64,000 nt of DNA from Bidens hawaiensis. Lineage: Eukaryota > Streptophyta > Magnoliopsida > Asterales > Asteraceae. Positions 10,324 through 21,816 of this stretch are shown here, in pieces (within the stretch, counting starts at the first letter, position 1; each line of letters starts with the position of its first letter). The notes under the pieces are model-generated. The model saw only the letters and a program-made list of their open reading frames with translations. It did not search any database and had not been told where the DNA came from. The translations under genes and the position numbers were made by a program. The stretch covers positions 1-64,000 of the forward strand of contig JAIQDT010009053.1 in the NCBI GenBank assembly GCA_021521415.1. Reading direction: 5' to 3'.

Positions 10324-12319
10324 CTTAGATTTCAGCAGACTACAGGTAATATAATTTTTTTTTATTTTCCCTTTATTTTGAATTAGATTATCATGGTCCG
10401 TACATAATAATATTATATTGGGAAAAATTGTTTAGGTAATTTGTATATATATATATATCTTTTGTTGGATGTCTGCTGTACTTGATTTATTGTATATTGT
10501 GTTGTATTTGGAACTTTGTGGGTGTAGTTCACTATAAACCCTTACGAGACCTCACTCGTCCACCCGGGCTACCGGGGGGGGGGGGTTTAAAGGGATTGTT
10601 GCATACGCTAAATGCAATCTTGATTCCTACGAATGTGAGTTAGGTCTTTTAACCCATTTAATTAGTTTAACAAACTTTATTAAGATATTAATTAATTCGG
10701 CTCGGTAATTGTTTTGATAAAATTAACAGAAAAATCATTTTTACATAACTCTTAAAAGACCTATTTCTTACACTTGTGAGAAGCTTGCTTCTATGCGTCT
10801 CGAGATTTTGCAGATTCAGTTGTTCGGTTGGTATTTGGATGAGACGAGTGTTTGCGAGCCACATTTTTGTATCGCATTATCATTCATATCAGGTGATTTC
10901 AGTTACATAATCTATTTTTTTATTTCAATTTTGAGTGTTAAAAGTGTAATTGTATAATTGATAGTAGAACAATCACATTAGAGCCCTGGGATTTTAAGTT
11001 GTTAAACAGTCAATTTCAACCTAGTCCCTCAAATGTTCATTAATTGTTTAAATATTTTAACATTGAGGACAATGTAAACCTTAAGTCTAGGGATGGGGAA
11101 ATTTTGAAAATTTTAGCCCGATAGTACCTCCAAGAGTGTTCGGAAACCAAAGTTATTAACTATTAATTATTGTCATTAATTCCAAGTTACAGGTTTCTGG
11201 TCATGGTTGGTTTTTCAGCTTCTCGATAGTTTTAATCACAAATGTTTTCAAAAAGAGAAGTTGAAAATGAGGTCGTTTAGGCGGGGATAAAGATTCAAGG
11301 GGACGGGTATACATGTTTCATATCGACAGCCCATAATTCCATATATATAGTGAGATAGCCCCTTATACTTAATACACATATTATATAATAAATATAAAAC
11401 ATGTCTTATCATTTATTGAGGGAAACCAGTATGTTTCACAGAATTAGAAATTGCTTGTCATGTGCTTATCGAGATCTTAATACTACCACCTGTATGGAGA
11501 TTAGGACTTTAGAAAACTCGTCCATACTTTTCCCCTTCTAAATAAAATTCCTTGCCCAACATTACCCCCCAAGGGCCCGTTTGGACCTTATTCCTTTTCA
11601 TTTGCAAAACTGAACATTACACACCAACTCAGCCTTAGCCTTCATTTTTTAACCTTGTGTGATGAAATCCAGTTTGTTATCGTGTTGTATATTGTTAAAA
11701 GAGTTAAATATGTGATCGTCAGAGTTGTATATTTATATTTTCAGTTTATTGTTTATTAGTTGTGCAAAAAAATGGAAAATTCAGCAAAAAGCCAAAATGA
11801 AGTGTGTTTGTATTCAGTTATCTAATTAGCAGTTTGTTTCTTTTTGATTAGTTGTTCGTGTAGTTGTAAAAGTGGGTTTCATCCACCTTGGTCACTAAAT
11901 ATGTTTAATCCGCACCAAAACCTAAGCATCAGCAAAACCTTAGTCCAAGTCTTTATGCAACCGGTGGGTAATGGGTGGAGATAAGACTGCGCTGCAAGCT
12001 TATTAAGTTGTAACTCATATTTGGTATTTGAGGGTAGTGACATATATTGGCACATCTTTTGCTTGTCCAGATATTAAACCGAGAGGAGTGTTGATAGTGT
12101 GAGGGGGTATGAACATGTATGCCTTAACCAGAAACAAAGTATACTCATCTCGGCGGTTAACCTTATTTGTGGGATGTCAATCTAGAAAGTGTTAGTCTGA
12201 GAAGCTGGGTATGAACTTAAACCAACCTAGTATTAATGGTGATAATTCACATACCTATGATGAAGGTTAATGTTTACTTTAGAGTTTGCTTGAGGGCAAG
12301 CAAATGATAAGTGTGAGGA
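10324..12319 (+). other. Athila 3' untranslated region
   Basis: About 2 kb without coding sequence between ORF3 and the 3' LTR. It contains a 12-G run (10574-10585), a dinucleotide TA stretch near 10447-10458, and a purine-rich acattgaggacaatg ... gggatggggaaat block (11053-11103) common in this lineage. It ends in ttgagggcaagcaaatgat then aagtgtgagga, the likely polypurine tract. Nothing else was recognised. Confidence 0.65.
12308..12319 (+). other. Polypurine tract of the Athila element
   Basis: The purine-rich aagtgtgagga directly precedes the LTR start TGTGATGG. It primes plus-strand cDNA synthesis in the family. Confidence 0.6.
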
Positions 12320-13478
12320 TGTGATGGTTGGTTAATTTGTATATAGTTAAGTTCGTTTATTTACAATTTTTAACAAATTTTTGTGGGAACTTCGATAATT
12401 TATATGTGTTTATTGTATTTCAGGTCATAGACATTAAAGTACCTAATTTGGACCTGTTGATGCACGAGATGAAGAGCCGGGACGTCCAGCATGCGAAACG
12501 AGAAAATAATATATAATTTTTGATGAGAATACCCATCGCGATACGCGATGGGCAGGCCTGAAGACCCATCGCGTATCGCGATGGGTTTAATTATTAATAT
12601 GTTGACCATGGTTCATCATGATATGCAATGGACCATAGAAGACCCTATCGCGTATCGCGATGGGTTACGATGACAGGAACATTAGGGTGTTTTTGTTTTT
12701 CATCCTATGTCGACCCTATCATTCACCAACTAATATCAGGCAGTTTCCAGAGCTACAAGAGGGCTATTCCATCATTCCAGATCATACCGACATCATATTC
12801 ATGTTCCATATCATCATAATTGAAGATTCCATGATGTCGAGGCTCGGCTAATCTCTTCGATTCATTCCCGGGGTTAAAGTTTGTAATTTATTCAGTTTTT
12901 AATGTAACCAAGAACATACAATTTGTAATTATCATTGATTAATCTATGAGTATTGATGTGCATTCAATCGGTTTAGGTTTACGTTGATAAGAACGATAAG
13001 TTTTCTAGTTTCTATAGAAATTTCTTATAGGGTTGATTTGACTAGATTGAATACAACAAAGCATACAATTTCCCTTAGTTGAGTCACAATGGAAGAGACC
13101 GTTTGATAACCAGTGCCATGTGTTAGCGATTATTGGTGCCTAAGGTTTAATTCGTTAAAAAGTCTTTAGTCAGTATTTGATAATTAATCATTTAGGTTGC
13201 ATGAAAAACTGTTAAATTACATTCTTGAACCCCGGGGATGATTCACTTTTGTTGATTGCTTGAATTTGTGAAGTTGTTTAATCAGTATTAAAACACATTC
13301 TTATTTTGCTTGTGTGATAAACACTAAAACTCATTACTTCATAATATTATAATTGAGTTACACGATTACGTTGACCACATACTCCTTGTGTTCGACACTC
13401 TATTTACCCTAGCTTGCTTAGGTGATTAGGAACTTGATTTAATTGTTTTTGACTAGATAGCAACAGTCTAGCATCACA
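12320..13478 (+). repeat. Athila 3' LTR
   Basis: Starts TGTGATGG and ends GCATCACA, so TGTGATG/CATCACA form a perfect 7-bp terminal inverted repeat. About 1.16 kb. It contains the dyad cluster (12530-12665), and its end holds ccacatactccttgtgttcgac, a segment frequent near Athila LTR ends. The next bases (catgt...) belong to the RE-B LTR. Confidence 0.8.
12530..12665 (+). repeat. CATCGCG-ATA-CGCGATG dyads in the Athila LTR
   Basis: cccatcgcgatacgcgatggg at 12533-12553, its complement-type copy cccatcgcgtatcgcgatggg near 12569-12589, a decayed copy near 12615-12630 and cctatcgcgtatcgcgatggg near 12644-12664. They start about 210 bp inside the LTR. Confidence 0.8.
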
Positions 13479-13561
13479 CATGTATTTTACTTATTGTCTT
13501 CTAAGCTATGATACAATATTGGCGTGTCCCGGCATGTTCCGCCATAGGTTGGGTTGTGATA
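13479..13561 (+). repeat. RE-B 5' LTR terminal remnant
   Basis: Eighty-three bp matching the RE-B 3' LTR end at 25402-25484 (shared tgtattttactta, tatgatacaatatt, ggcatgttcc, taggttggg). It ends tgtgata. The remainder lies on the far side of the Athila insertion. Confidence 0.82.
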
Positions 13562-13564
13562 GAT

Positions 13565-13576
13565 TGGTATTAGAGC
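13565..13576 (+). other. RE-B primer binding site
   Basis: tggtattagagc, one mismatch from the canonical initiator-Met-tRNA site, 3 nt after the LTR end. The following 1 kb (13577-14563) is leader without recognisable coding sequence. Confidence 0.8.
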
Positions 13577-14563
13577 CGAAGGCTATAAGATATGTGAATA
13601 GACGTAACGACCTAGTAACATGCTTAGGGTCCCTATACGTGTTCCTATACGTGCACCCTACTTGTTTAATTTTTTGTACATAGCTTAGCATATTTATATT
13701 GTTTATCATATACAATTGTACACAAAAGAACACACTTATTCTGAGGTTATGCCTCACTCTAAAAAAATATTTTTAAAAACTCTAGAAAATTTTTAATCGG
13801 GATTTTCCTTAAAAAATCCCACCTTTTACTCCCCTCTCCTTGAGGATGATTCGTGGAACGGATATGTAGTAAACTGTAAGAGGGACGCACTTGTTTACCG
13901 AACCCTTGACACCAGGGATTGCGAGCCTAAGGAAGTGCAATGCGTATAAATCTCAATCAACCGCGAGACCCGGTTTCCTTCCATGAGTGGTCATTAAGGG
14001 TGTGAAACTTATTAAGCCAAAGCATATCACACCAAATGTACCCGAATCTACTACCCTCATTGTATCAAACGTGGTCATGTGACGATCACATCCTTAATTT
14101 ATAACCGAATTCACGGTGATTCGTGGCTAAACTCGGTTTTTCCATATTGTGTTTTATTGATAGGATGGATGAAGTATGTATAATGGGGTGGTTCCCGAAC
14201 TACTTCCACCATCTACCTCAACACCCCCTCAAATCCGATTTTCGATTGATTTTGTTTATTTGGTGTTTGATATTTTTCATTTGTTGGAAGGACCCATGGT
14301 GGTTCATGAAGCCCTAACCAAAAATGAACCCATGAATATCATTTTAAGTTATGTTGTTATAATACATATATATTTATTTATTTTTCTCAAAATATTAAGT
14401 AATGCTTAAAATTTATATAATCAAGTCTCGTAAGTAATGAAATTCTTAATATCAACCACAATCACAACCTCAAATTATTAATAAAATTCACAAGTATACA
14501 AACTCATATTTTTACAAAAATCAACCGAGCCTCATGAAATTTTACACATTTTACCCTTGTAGT

Positions 14564-15720
14564 ATGACTTCCCGCCTCATCAAACATAACCGTCGCACCG
14601 GCAACTCAGGCCGCACTGCATCGCTAAGGGTATCATGGAAGCTCTCCCAACAATCATCTCTCAACTCCAAACTGTGAATGCCGCTGCCACCCCCGTGAAT
14701 AAAAACCCAACTTCTTGCTCCTTCAAGCAATTCACAAGTGCTAACCCAAGCGATTACCTTGGAGCCGAGGGTGCTACCACCCTCCTCCAATGGTTTGAAC
14801 ACATGGAAAGTGTGTTTCTCTATTGTGCTTGCCTGGAAGACAAAAATACTACCTACACCTCGAGCGCCTTGAAATCGAGTGCCGTCACTTGGTGGAATGG
14901 TGAAAAGTACGCTCTTGGCGCTGAGGTTGCCATGGCTTTTCCGTCGGAAGACCTCAAGAAACGCATGCTCGAAAGGTTCTGCCCAAAATATGAACTCCGT
15001 TAGTTGGAAGAGGAGTTTTGGAACTTAAAGCAAGAAGGTGATAATAATGTCACTTACAATAATCGATTTCACTAACTGAGCTTGCTCATCCCGCATATGG
15101 TTACTCTTTTTGAGCGGGCCATTGATAAGTACATCTCGGGTTTGCCTATGCAAATCCAAGATTTCGTTCTGAGTCGATACCCGAAAGTTCTTCATGATGC
15201 CATCACTCTAGCCGGCACCCTAACCGAGAACCACGTTAAGCCCAGACCTTGACGCAGAAGAGTTCTAAGAAACCCAATGATAAGCCCATGCCCGAGCCCA
15301 CTAAGGTATCTAAGCCCGAATCCTCTAATCAAGAATCCTCCAAGAATAACAGCCACAACAACTCATCCCACTATCGCAATAACAAGAGAAAACCTAACTC
15401 CTAAAACTATGTCTTTGATCAACCACAAGCCCAACAAGCCCCTCCAACCAAGAAGCCCTACACCGAACCACACCCGTATTGCAACACTTTCCAAGGCCAC
15501 CACCCGGCCCAAGCCACTTGTCGGGTGTGCACCAATGCCACCGATTCGACCACCTTACCCAATATAGTCGAGAATCACCTAGTGTGAAAGCCGCTCCACC
15601 ACGGTTCGCTCCGTCAAATCAACCCAGCCGAGTCATCCCTCATGCTCCAATCATTAACCCCGTTAGGGCTTGCTACAATTGCGGTGACCCAAATCACCTC
15701 CGTAACTCGTGTACTCGACT
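14564..15720 (+). pseudogene. RE-B gag relic
   Basis: A possible start at 14564 is frame-shifted relative to the main open part (14635-15003), which holds LPTIISQLQ, WFEHMESVF, AVTWWN and KKRMLERFCPKYEL, typical of retrotransposon gag. A TAG at 15001 is followed by continuing gag text (LEEEFWNLKQEGDNN, ISGLPMQIQDFVL) to about 15240. A histidine/cysteine cluster follows near 15476-15540 (Cx7HHx5Cx2C) and a zinc knuckle CYNCGDPNHLRNSC near 15670-15712. Gag would coat element RNA. Several stops and shifts prevent expression. Confidence 0.82.
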
Positions 15721-16753
15721 CGCTCAAGCCCACCAAGCCTATGTTGCACCACAAACCTACTACACCTCCCAAGCCTATCTAGTACAAGCTTATCAACCCC
15801 AAGTACCCCCACTCATGGCTCCTCCAACTCCTCAAGCCCAACCCATGGTCATGCAAGCCTATGAAGCTCCAACACATCAAGATTTAACTTCTCAAATCCA
15901 AGCACCTCAAGGAACTGAAGGACAAGCTTTAACCATCAATGCTCATCAAGCCCGAAACTCGAATGATGTGGTGAACAGTATGTTTCTAGTTAATAAGAAC
16001 CATGCTTCGGTACTTTTTAATTCGGGAGCCGATAGGAGCTTTATTTCCTTTGATTTTGAATACATACTTGATGTCCCACGTAGTAAATTATCTAAGCCCT
16101 TCACAGTAGAGATAGCAAACGGTAGTTCGATCACTATTGACTCTGTCATTCGAAATTGCACGATTACTCTCAATGGGCAAAAGTTCTCTATCGACCTTAT
16201 CCCTATGCAAATGGGTAGCTTTGACTTTATTATTGGTATCGATTGGCTCTCTCTCCACCATGCCAAAATTTTATGTTTCAAGAAACTCATTCGAATCCCT
16301 ATCGATGGGGGCATGATTCTAAACATTCTCGAAGAAAAACCCTTCTCAAAGCTAAACCTCATGTCGTGCCTCGAAGCCCAATGTTACTTACTCAAGAAGT
16401 ATGTCGCTTTCTTAGCCCACGTCATCACAAAATCCAATGAAGAAAAGAAACCTTTTGACATCCCGATTGTCTGTGACTTCCCCGAAGTCTTTCCCGATGA
16501 CGTTTCCGGACTCCCTCCCATTCGTCAGGTGGAGTTACGTATTGATCTAAGATCTGCTTTTCACCCGCAAACCGATGGTCAATCTGAGAGAACAATCCAA
16601 ACTCTCGAAGATATGCTCCGCTCTTGCATACTAGACTTTGGTGGAAATTGGGATACTCACTTACCACTAGTAAAGTGTTCGTACAATAATAGTTTTCACA
16701 CTAGTATTGGCATGGCACCTTTTGAAGCTATGGCCGAAAGTGTCGTTCCCTGA
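15479..16753 (+). pseudogene. RE-B zinc knuckle-protease-integrase fusion frame (RT deleted)
   Basis: A single 424-codon open frame. It runs from the zinc knuckle through the protease (VLFNSGADRSFISFDF, where the catalytic Asp of DSGA is Asn; then IDLIPMQMGSFDFIIGIDWL) to the RT entrance (FPDDVSGLPPIRQVELRIDL), then jumps to the integrase end ([20 protein letters not shown], third catalytic residue Glu). RT, RNase H and most of integrase are missing, yet the frame is kept. The listed start is a TTG-type ORF boundary, not a real start. The protein would lack polymerase activity and carries a mutated protease. Confidence 0.85.
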
Positions 16754-17321
16754 TTTGTTGAAACGAGGTTGGTGAATCGCAAATCACCGGTCCTGAGCTT
16801 GTTCAAGAAACTTCTGATCGAATCTCTCTTATTCATAAAAATCTTCTTGTCGCTCGTAGCCATCAAAAGAGCTATGCCTATAAGCACCGTAAATCTCTCG
16901 AGTTCAATGTTGGTGATCGAGTTCTCCTTAAAGTATCTCCTTGGAAAGGTGTAGTTCGTTTTGGCAAAAGGAATAAACAATCTCCTCGTTTTGTTGGCCC
17001 GACTGAGATCGTTTGCGTATCGTCTCAATCTCCCCGAAGAGCTCTCCAATGTTCATCAAACTTTTCACGTTTCCTATCTCAAGAAGTGCTTAGCCGAGGG
17101 GAATCTACATATACCCTTAGTCGAAGTCCGAATTTATGAATCTATGTGCGTTATCGAGAAGCATGTTAGAAATCGTGGATCATATGGACAAAGAAACCAA
17201 GCGTAGCCGTATTCCACTTGTCAAAGTTCGCTAGGAATCTAAACGTGGTCCCGAGTTCACTTGGGAGCATGAAGACCAAATTATGACCAAGTACCCGTAC
17301 CTCTTGGTTACGGCTTAATCT
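16754..17321 (+). pseudogene. RE-B integrase C-terminus and chromodomain-like tail
   Basis: After a frameshift near 16750, the frame from 16766 reads EVGESQITGPELVQE, then VGDRVLLKVSPWKGVVRFGK and SPRFVGP, the GPY/F region of gypsy integrases. A shift near 17010 leads to RLNLPEELSNVHQTFHVSYLKKCL (17023-17095). The end has SRIPLVKVR, a stop, and EFTWEHEDQIMTKYPYL (to 17320), fitting the degenerate chromodomain of Tekay-type elements, thought to guide insertion to heterochromatin. Confidence 0.78.
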
Positions 17322-17345
17322 CTAATTTCGGGAAGAAATTTCCAA

Positions 17346-17358
17346 AAGTAGGGAAGGC
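17346..17358 (+). other. RE-B polypurine tract
   Basis: aagtagggaaggc directly before the 3' LTR start TGTAACATTTC at 17359. It follows the ttcgggaagaaatttcc sequence usual after chromovirus pol. Confidence 0.65.
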
Positions 17359-18019
17359 TGTAACATTTCAAGTTTTCGAATCTTTCGTATTTGTAATCAT
17401 ATCACTGGTGCTGAACCCACAACCATAGATCAAGGACCGAATAATTTTTTTTTCCGCTCCTCTATGTCCCTCTCCCGTCAGCTGACACACACATACAAAC
17501 AAACCCTCATTCATCTTGCTTGTTCCTCAATTATCGGCGATATTAAACGAAATTGAGCACATAAGATCATTTAGTTACCAAAAACGCTTCACACAGACGT
17601 TTTAATTGTGGAAAATACTAACCAATTGTTAGCTAATTCGTTAATAACGAACCGCAGACTAAATCACTCTTAAAACATTATATAAACTCGTTTATAATTC
17701 AATTAAATCACACCACACCACCTCTACACCATCGTAAACCCAAACTCAATTATAATGATCGAAGCCGTCAAGAACTTGTTTGATATCAAGCTCCAGCCGT
17801 GAAACTTACACCACCATTAACCATCGATCCATAACCTTTTCTGGTAATTATAATACACCTAATGTTTGTTTTTCAGCGACTAATGTTAACCATAAACCAA
17901 TTTTTATCAACAATGATCAATTAATCAGTTATGAGATCTAGGGTTTATAATTATAATGGGGATGAATGAAAGTATGTGTATAAATTAAACTCATCGGGTT
18001 CTAGTAACGTGTTAGACAC

Positions 18020-18095
18020 TACCTTAGTGGTAGGTGCAAATCCTTTAAATCTTTGAACCAGCCTGGGGCTCGGGTTCGAATCTCTCAGGCCTAGT
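18020..18095 (+). repeat. tRNA-like A/B box segment inside the RE-B LTR
   Basis: cttagtggtagg (A-box-like, near 18023) and ggttcgaatct (B-box, near 18072) are about 48 nt apart, as in tRNA genes and SINE heads. No cloverleaf folds cleanly, and no target duplication or A tail was found. It may be an old SINE head or chance; a functional tRNA is unlikely. Confidence 0.35.
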
Positions 18096-18247
18096 TTTGA
18101 TGTTTTAATTGTTATTATTATTATTTTTACTTTTAATAAAAGGTTTTGATATTAATACATGTATGTATACTTAAATTCATTTTCTTAATTAAACGAACTC
18201 CGGTTTTAATGTTTTTTATTCGTGTCATTGGACTTTTATTAATCATG

Positions 18248-18249
<2 letters not shown>

Positions 18250-18297
<48 letters not shown>

Positions 18298-18298
18298 G
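18250..18298. repeat. TA dinucleotide microsatellite
   Basis: About 24 uninterrupted TA units followed by catgtatgtgtgtg. It lies in the RE-B 3' LTR. Confidence 0.95.
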
Positions 18299-19043
18299 TG
18301 TGTATGTGTTATATATGTCGTACATATAACAAATATAATAACGATAATGTTTTTCTTCCAATCGCTTAAATAAGACGTATTGTTATCATATTAACGCCCA
18401 AACTAATTTATCTCATATCCTTCCGTTAATATATTATTGTATATAGTATTTATTTTATCTATTAAAATCATCATCAACAACAACAACACAATAACTTTAA
18501 TAAATATAATAATAGCCTTTATAATTAACGAAAATGTATCTAATAATATTTTAATGTTACACACAACCATATCGAATCTCAAAACCTGACATAAATCTTA
18601 GTATTTTGTTATGACTATATTTATTTCATGTTGTCATTAGCAACTAGGAATATTTCTCGGCGAATCTCGAGGAGCTTGACCGTTTTCATCATAGTTCTTT
18701 TTATTATCTCATTTTCACTTAATCTACTTATTAAGGTAAGTAAATTCACATCCCCCTTTTTACCGCTTTACATTTTGGGGGCGTTATGCGCTCACAAACA
18801 AACTTCTTATAGATTTTAACTACGATTCCAATATATGTGTGAATTGAAATTGATCTATTAGTTGATACGTGTGAACATGACTATGTGTTTGCTTTTGTTG
18901 TGATGGTTGGTATCTCATCCTCATCCTCAATCGTATGATCATACGCCGTCGAAATAACTTGTTTTCAATATGATTCGGGTGAAAAGACAACTTTTACTTA
19001 TTGTTAGACTAGTTGTAGTGATTTACAATTATTGCATGGAATT

Positions 19044-19577
19044 TGTTGGGACTTATATTTTAGACCGACGCATCGAATTAATCTTTGGGTGAAAAATATA
19101 TTATTTTGGTCTCAACCAAGGGTGGATGGATTGAAGACCAAGTCATGCTAGGCTAGTATAAATAGATTTTTTTACTCATTTGTCTAGTATGAGTGACTGT
19201 ATTGTTTATGTGTGAGATTTAGGTTTTATCCCTTTGAGAGAGTCTCCGCCTCCAGGATGAGCTCTCCTGATGGCGGCTGATATTTCTTAATTGATTGTAT
19301 GTATGAATGTATGTATGAGTGTTTCATCTTAATGAGAATCATTCAGCTAATATTTCATACTGCCATTTCTATCTATTGTGTTTTGATTACAATTGTTCAT
19401 CCTACTTTATTGTTGATTGTCAATCAAATCAGGCTCTCTCCCAATACACCTCATCCGTCCAACTATTATCTTTCAAGAGTGAATACGAGTTAGATTCGAT
19501 CCTAACCCTAGATCTGAGCTCCACACCGTTAATAATACCGAATATTCACGCTTCCGCATCGGGGCTCGGACTTCACA
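19044..19577 (+). repeat. LARD-1 LTR 1
   Basis: Starts TGTTGGGACTTATA and ends GGACTTCACA. A TATAAATA box is at 19157. It differs from LTR 2 and LTR 3 at several positions (for example ggatgagctc versus gggtgagctc). Confidence 0.92.
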
Positions 19578-21816
19578 AGTGGTATCAGAGCCTGGGTTAC
19601 CGAATCGTTCAGACTAACCGCTGAACAGATTCATTTCGCTCTTGAATCCACCATGGACGTTAAACGATGAAGTTCGTTGAAATTATTTTTGGGGGTTTTG
19701 AAATTATTTGATGATTCGGAGAAAAGTATATGAATTGATGTTTGGGTTGATGACTCGTTTGGATATCCAACATCAATTTCATGTTTATTTGGTCAGAACG
19801 GTCCAGATCTGATGTAACAGTGTTATTCTGATTATTTCTAGATCTGAAAAGGTTGATTATGATATGAAGATAGGTTTCTTTGATTTCGAGATGACTTGGA
19901 TGATGCTACAATGATTTATTTCAGATGCCGAAACTTGTTTTTGGATTTGAAAAATTAGGGTTTTGTGTGCTCGTGCTGCACAAACAGTAGATGTTTGTTG
20001 AAAAATATTGCCGATGGTACAAACTGATAAGGAGAACGTACAAGTCAAGAATGAACAGGTACTAAAGGCAATTTCATCATTGTTTGTTGCAGCAGATGCA
20101 AAGTGAATATTCGAGCAGGTTCTGCAAGGGCAAATCAGTGACTGATGACGCAGAAATGAAGTTTTGATGTCTCAAGCACACTATAAAAATTAAGATTGGA
20201 CTCGAGTATGGAAAAATGACTAAGTGTTGCTTCGAGCACAGGAGGTGTTTTGCCCAAGCACATATTTGTTTGGCTCGAGCACAGATTATTTTGAGCACAT
20301 CTTATATCGAGCACATCAAATTCGAGCACACTTTGTGAAACCCAGAGCATATCCTTTGTCTTCTCAAGAAAACTATCTTCTTTAAGTCTCAAGCACACTT
20401 TGTTATTTATCCGAGCAAACTCTTTTTTTTCGAGCATACTTTGTTTTGTCTTGAACAATTGTGCTTGTGAAGAGAAAACTCAAGTTTGTGTCGAGCACAC
20501 CCTTGCTCCCGAGCACACTTTTGCTCCCGAGCATGCTTGGTGTTAAGTGAAGAAAATGAAAAATCACAAGTATTCCCGAGCACACTTTGTGATAGTAAGT
20601 ACTTCCGAGCACACTTTTGCTCCCGAGCACACTCTGTGCTCGGTGAAAAATTGAAAAATTACAAGTGTTTTTCTTCCCGGGTACACTTTGCTTCCGAGTA
20701 CACTTTGCTTCCGAGCACACTTTGCTTCCGAGCACACTTTGTTTTCCGGGTACACTATGTGCTAGGAAAGTGCTTCCGAGTACACTTTGTACTTGGAATT
20801 GAATCAGAGTATGCTTTGTGCTTGGAAATGAAACCAAGCATACTTTGTGCTAGGAAAGTGCTCCCAAGCACATTGTGTGCTAGGAAACAGAGTTTGTGAA
20901 ACATTTCAAAGTTTTGAAGAAACATTTGAGATTTTTGGTGCCGTTGACCGTTTGACCAAGCTGTTCTCTACGGAAGATATATACCAGGGGTATTTTGGTA
21001 ATTTTTCTCCAATCATCAACAAGCTTATGGAATTCAAACCTCATCCAATTTCACGACTTCATCAAAAGCTTTACAAGAACAAGTGTTGACCAAGCTTAAG
21101 GATTTAATCACTTTTAGTGTCAACCAACTTTTGAATATGTTTATCTGAGATTTTTACAATCTTGATGAGGATGATCAAGATTATTTCACCCACACTTGAT
21201 TTGAAGACACATTTATTAAAGACAATTGCAACGAAATTGGGGGAGTAAAAATCTTTGAATTTAATTGCAAATGGCTAGCTTCAAATCAAGTAAAAGACTC
21301 AAGTTAAGGAAAATTTGATCAAGATCAATAATCCAAGGTTTTTTTTTTCAAAGACGTTTCATCATTTGTAAGTTTTCAGATTTCCTAGTACGGATGAGAA
21401 GATGGAGTCATCACGAGCAACAATGTTGAAAGGATGATCAGTAGAGTCTAACCTCCTATGAAATAGTCACTTGAACAGTCAAGAACGGGTTATGGTTTAC
21501 TTGAATGCTATCTTAAATCAGGGAATGGTTTGAAGATGATTTACATGGGAATAAACGGTTTTGAAGAATTGAAGTTTATTTGATAATCACAATGAGTTTA
21601 TTTCTTTTTGTGATAACCTTGTTACTTGAAGTTGATCTTTGAAGTTCAACGCCTTGTTCATATGCCCATACAACTATATCCAAAAGTGATATAAGAGTGA
21701 TGATTCGAAATGAACAACGGGAGAAGCTTAACGTGAGGGGGAGAATTTCAATGAAAGACAACGAGTTATGAGGTGATCATGGAAGAAATTCGATGGCATC
21801 GGTCTAAGGGGGAGAT
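19578..21816 (+). other. LARD-1 internal region, copy 1
   Basis: Begins with the primer binding site tggtatcagagcc (19580) and ends with the purine tract at 21804-21816. It contains a short ATG reading frame at about 19652 (MDVKR then stop) and a large CGAGCACACTTTG word array (20170-20890). ORFs across the array come from its repeats and show no known domain. No gag, protease, RT or integrase motif was seen. Confidence 0.88.
20170..20890 (+). repeat. CGAGCACACTTTG word array, copy 1
   Basis: Many copies of a 13-17 bp word (best unit CTTCCGAGCACACTTTG, tandem at about 20689-20740), spaced irregularly and mostly in one orientation, with variants cgggtacac and cgagtacac. Confidence 0.88.

Larger units (their letters stand above)
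4146..13478 (+). mobile_element. Athila-like Ty3/gypsy element, 3' two thirds
   Basis: Order on the plus strand: pol relics (RT 4286-5315, RNase H 5312-6004, integrase 6050-7201), a long intergenic region, an env-position ORF3 (8949-10323), a 2-kb 3' untranslated region, a purine tract and a 3' LTR (12320-13478). The pol motifs, GCGCTTACGGGAGGCAA just after pol, and the downstream ORF fit the Athila lineage. The 5' LTR and gag lie left of RE-A1, outside the window. The LTR end is followed by catgt inside RE-B LTR sequence, so I infer insertion into the RE-B 5' LTR. Confidence 0.82.
17359..19043 (+). repeat. RE-B 3' LTR, first part
   Basis: Starts TGTAACATTTC after the purine tract. No coding sequence is seen. 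It contains a tRNA-like A/B box pair (18020-18095) and a TA microsatellite (18250-18298). It is interrupted at 19044 by LARD-1 and resumes at 25131; the joined LTR is about 2.04 kb. Confidence 0.8.

Noticed and set aside
10574..10585. Poly-G run as a G-quadruplex control site
   Set aside because: A single 12-G run without neighbouring runs; more likely a slippage tract or assembly feature.
15946..16362. 138-codon minus-strand ORF
   Set aside because: Exact antisense shadow of the RE-B protease frame.
18020..18095. A genuine tRNA gene
   Set aside because: Boxes are present, but acceptor and anticodon stems do not pair convincingly and it lies in an LTR.
20135..20899. Overlapping ORFs of 100-144 codons on both strands across the LARD-1 interior (and copies at 22909-23577)
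   Set aside because: They follow the CGAGCACACTTTG repeat in several frames and both strands, show no domain, and their length is explained by the repeat composition.
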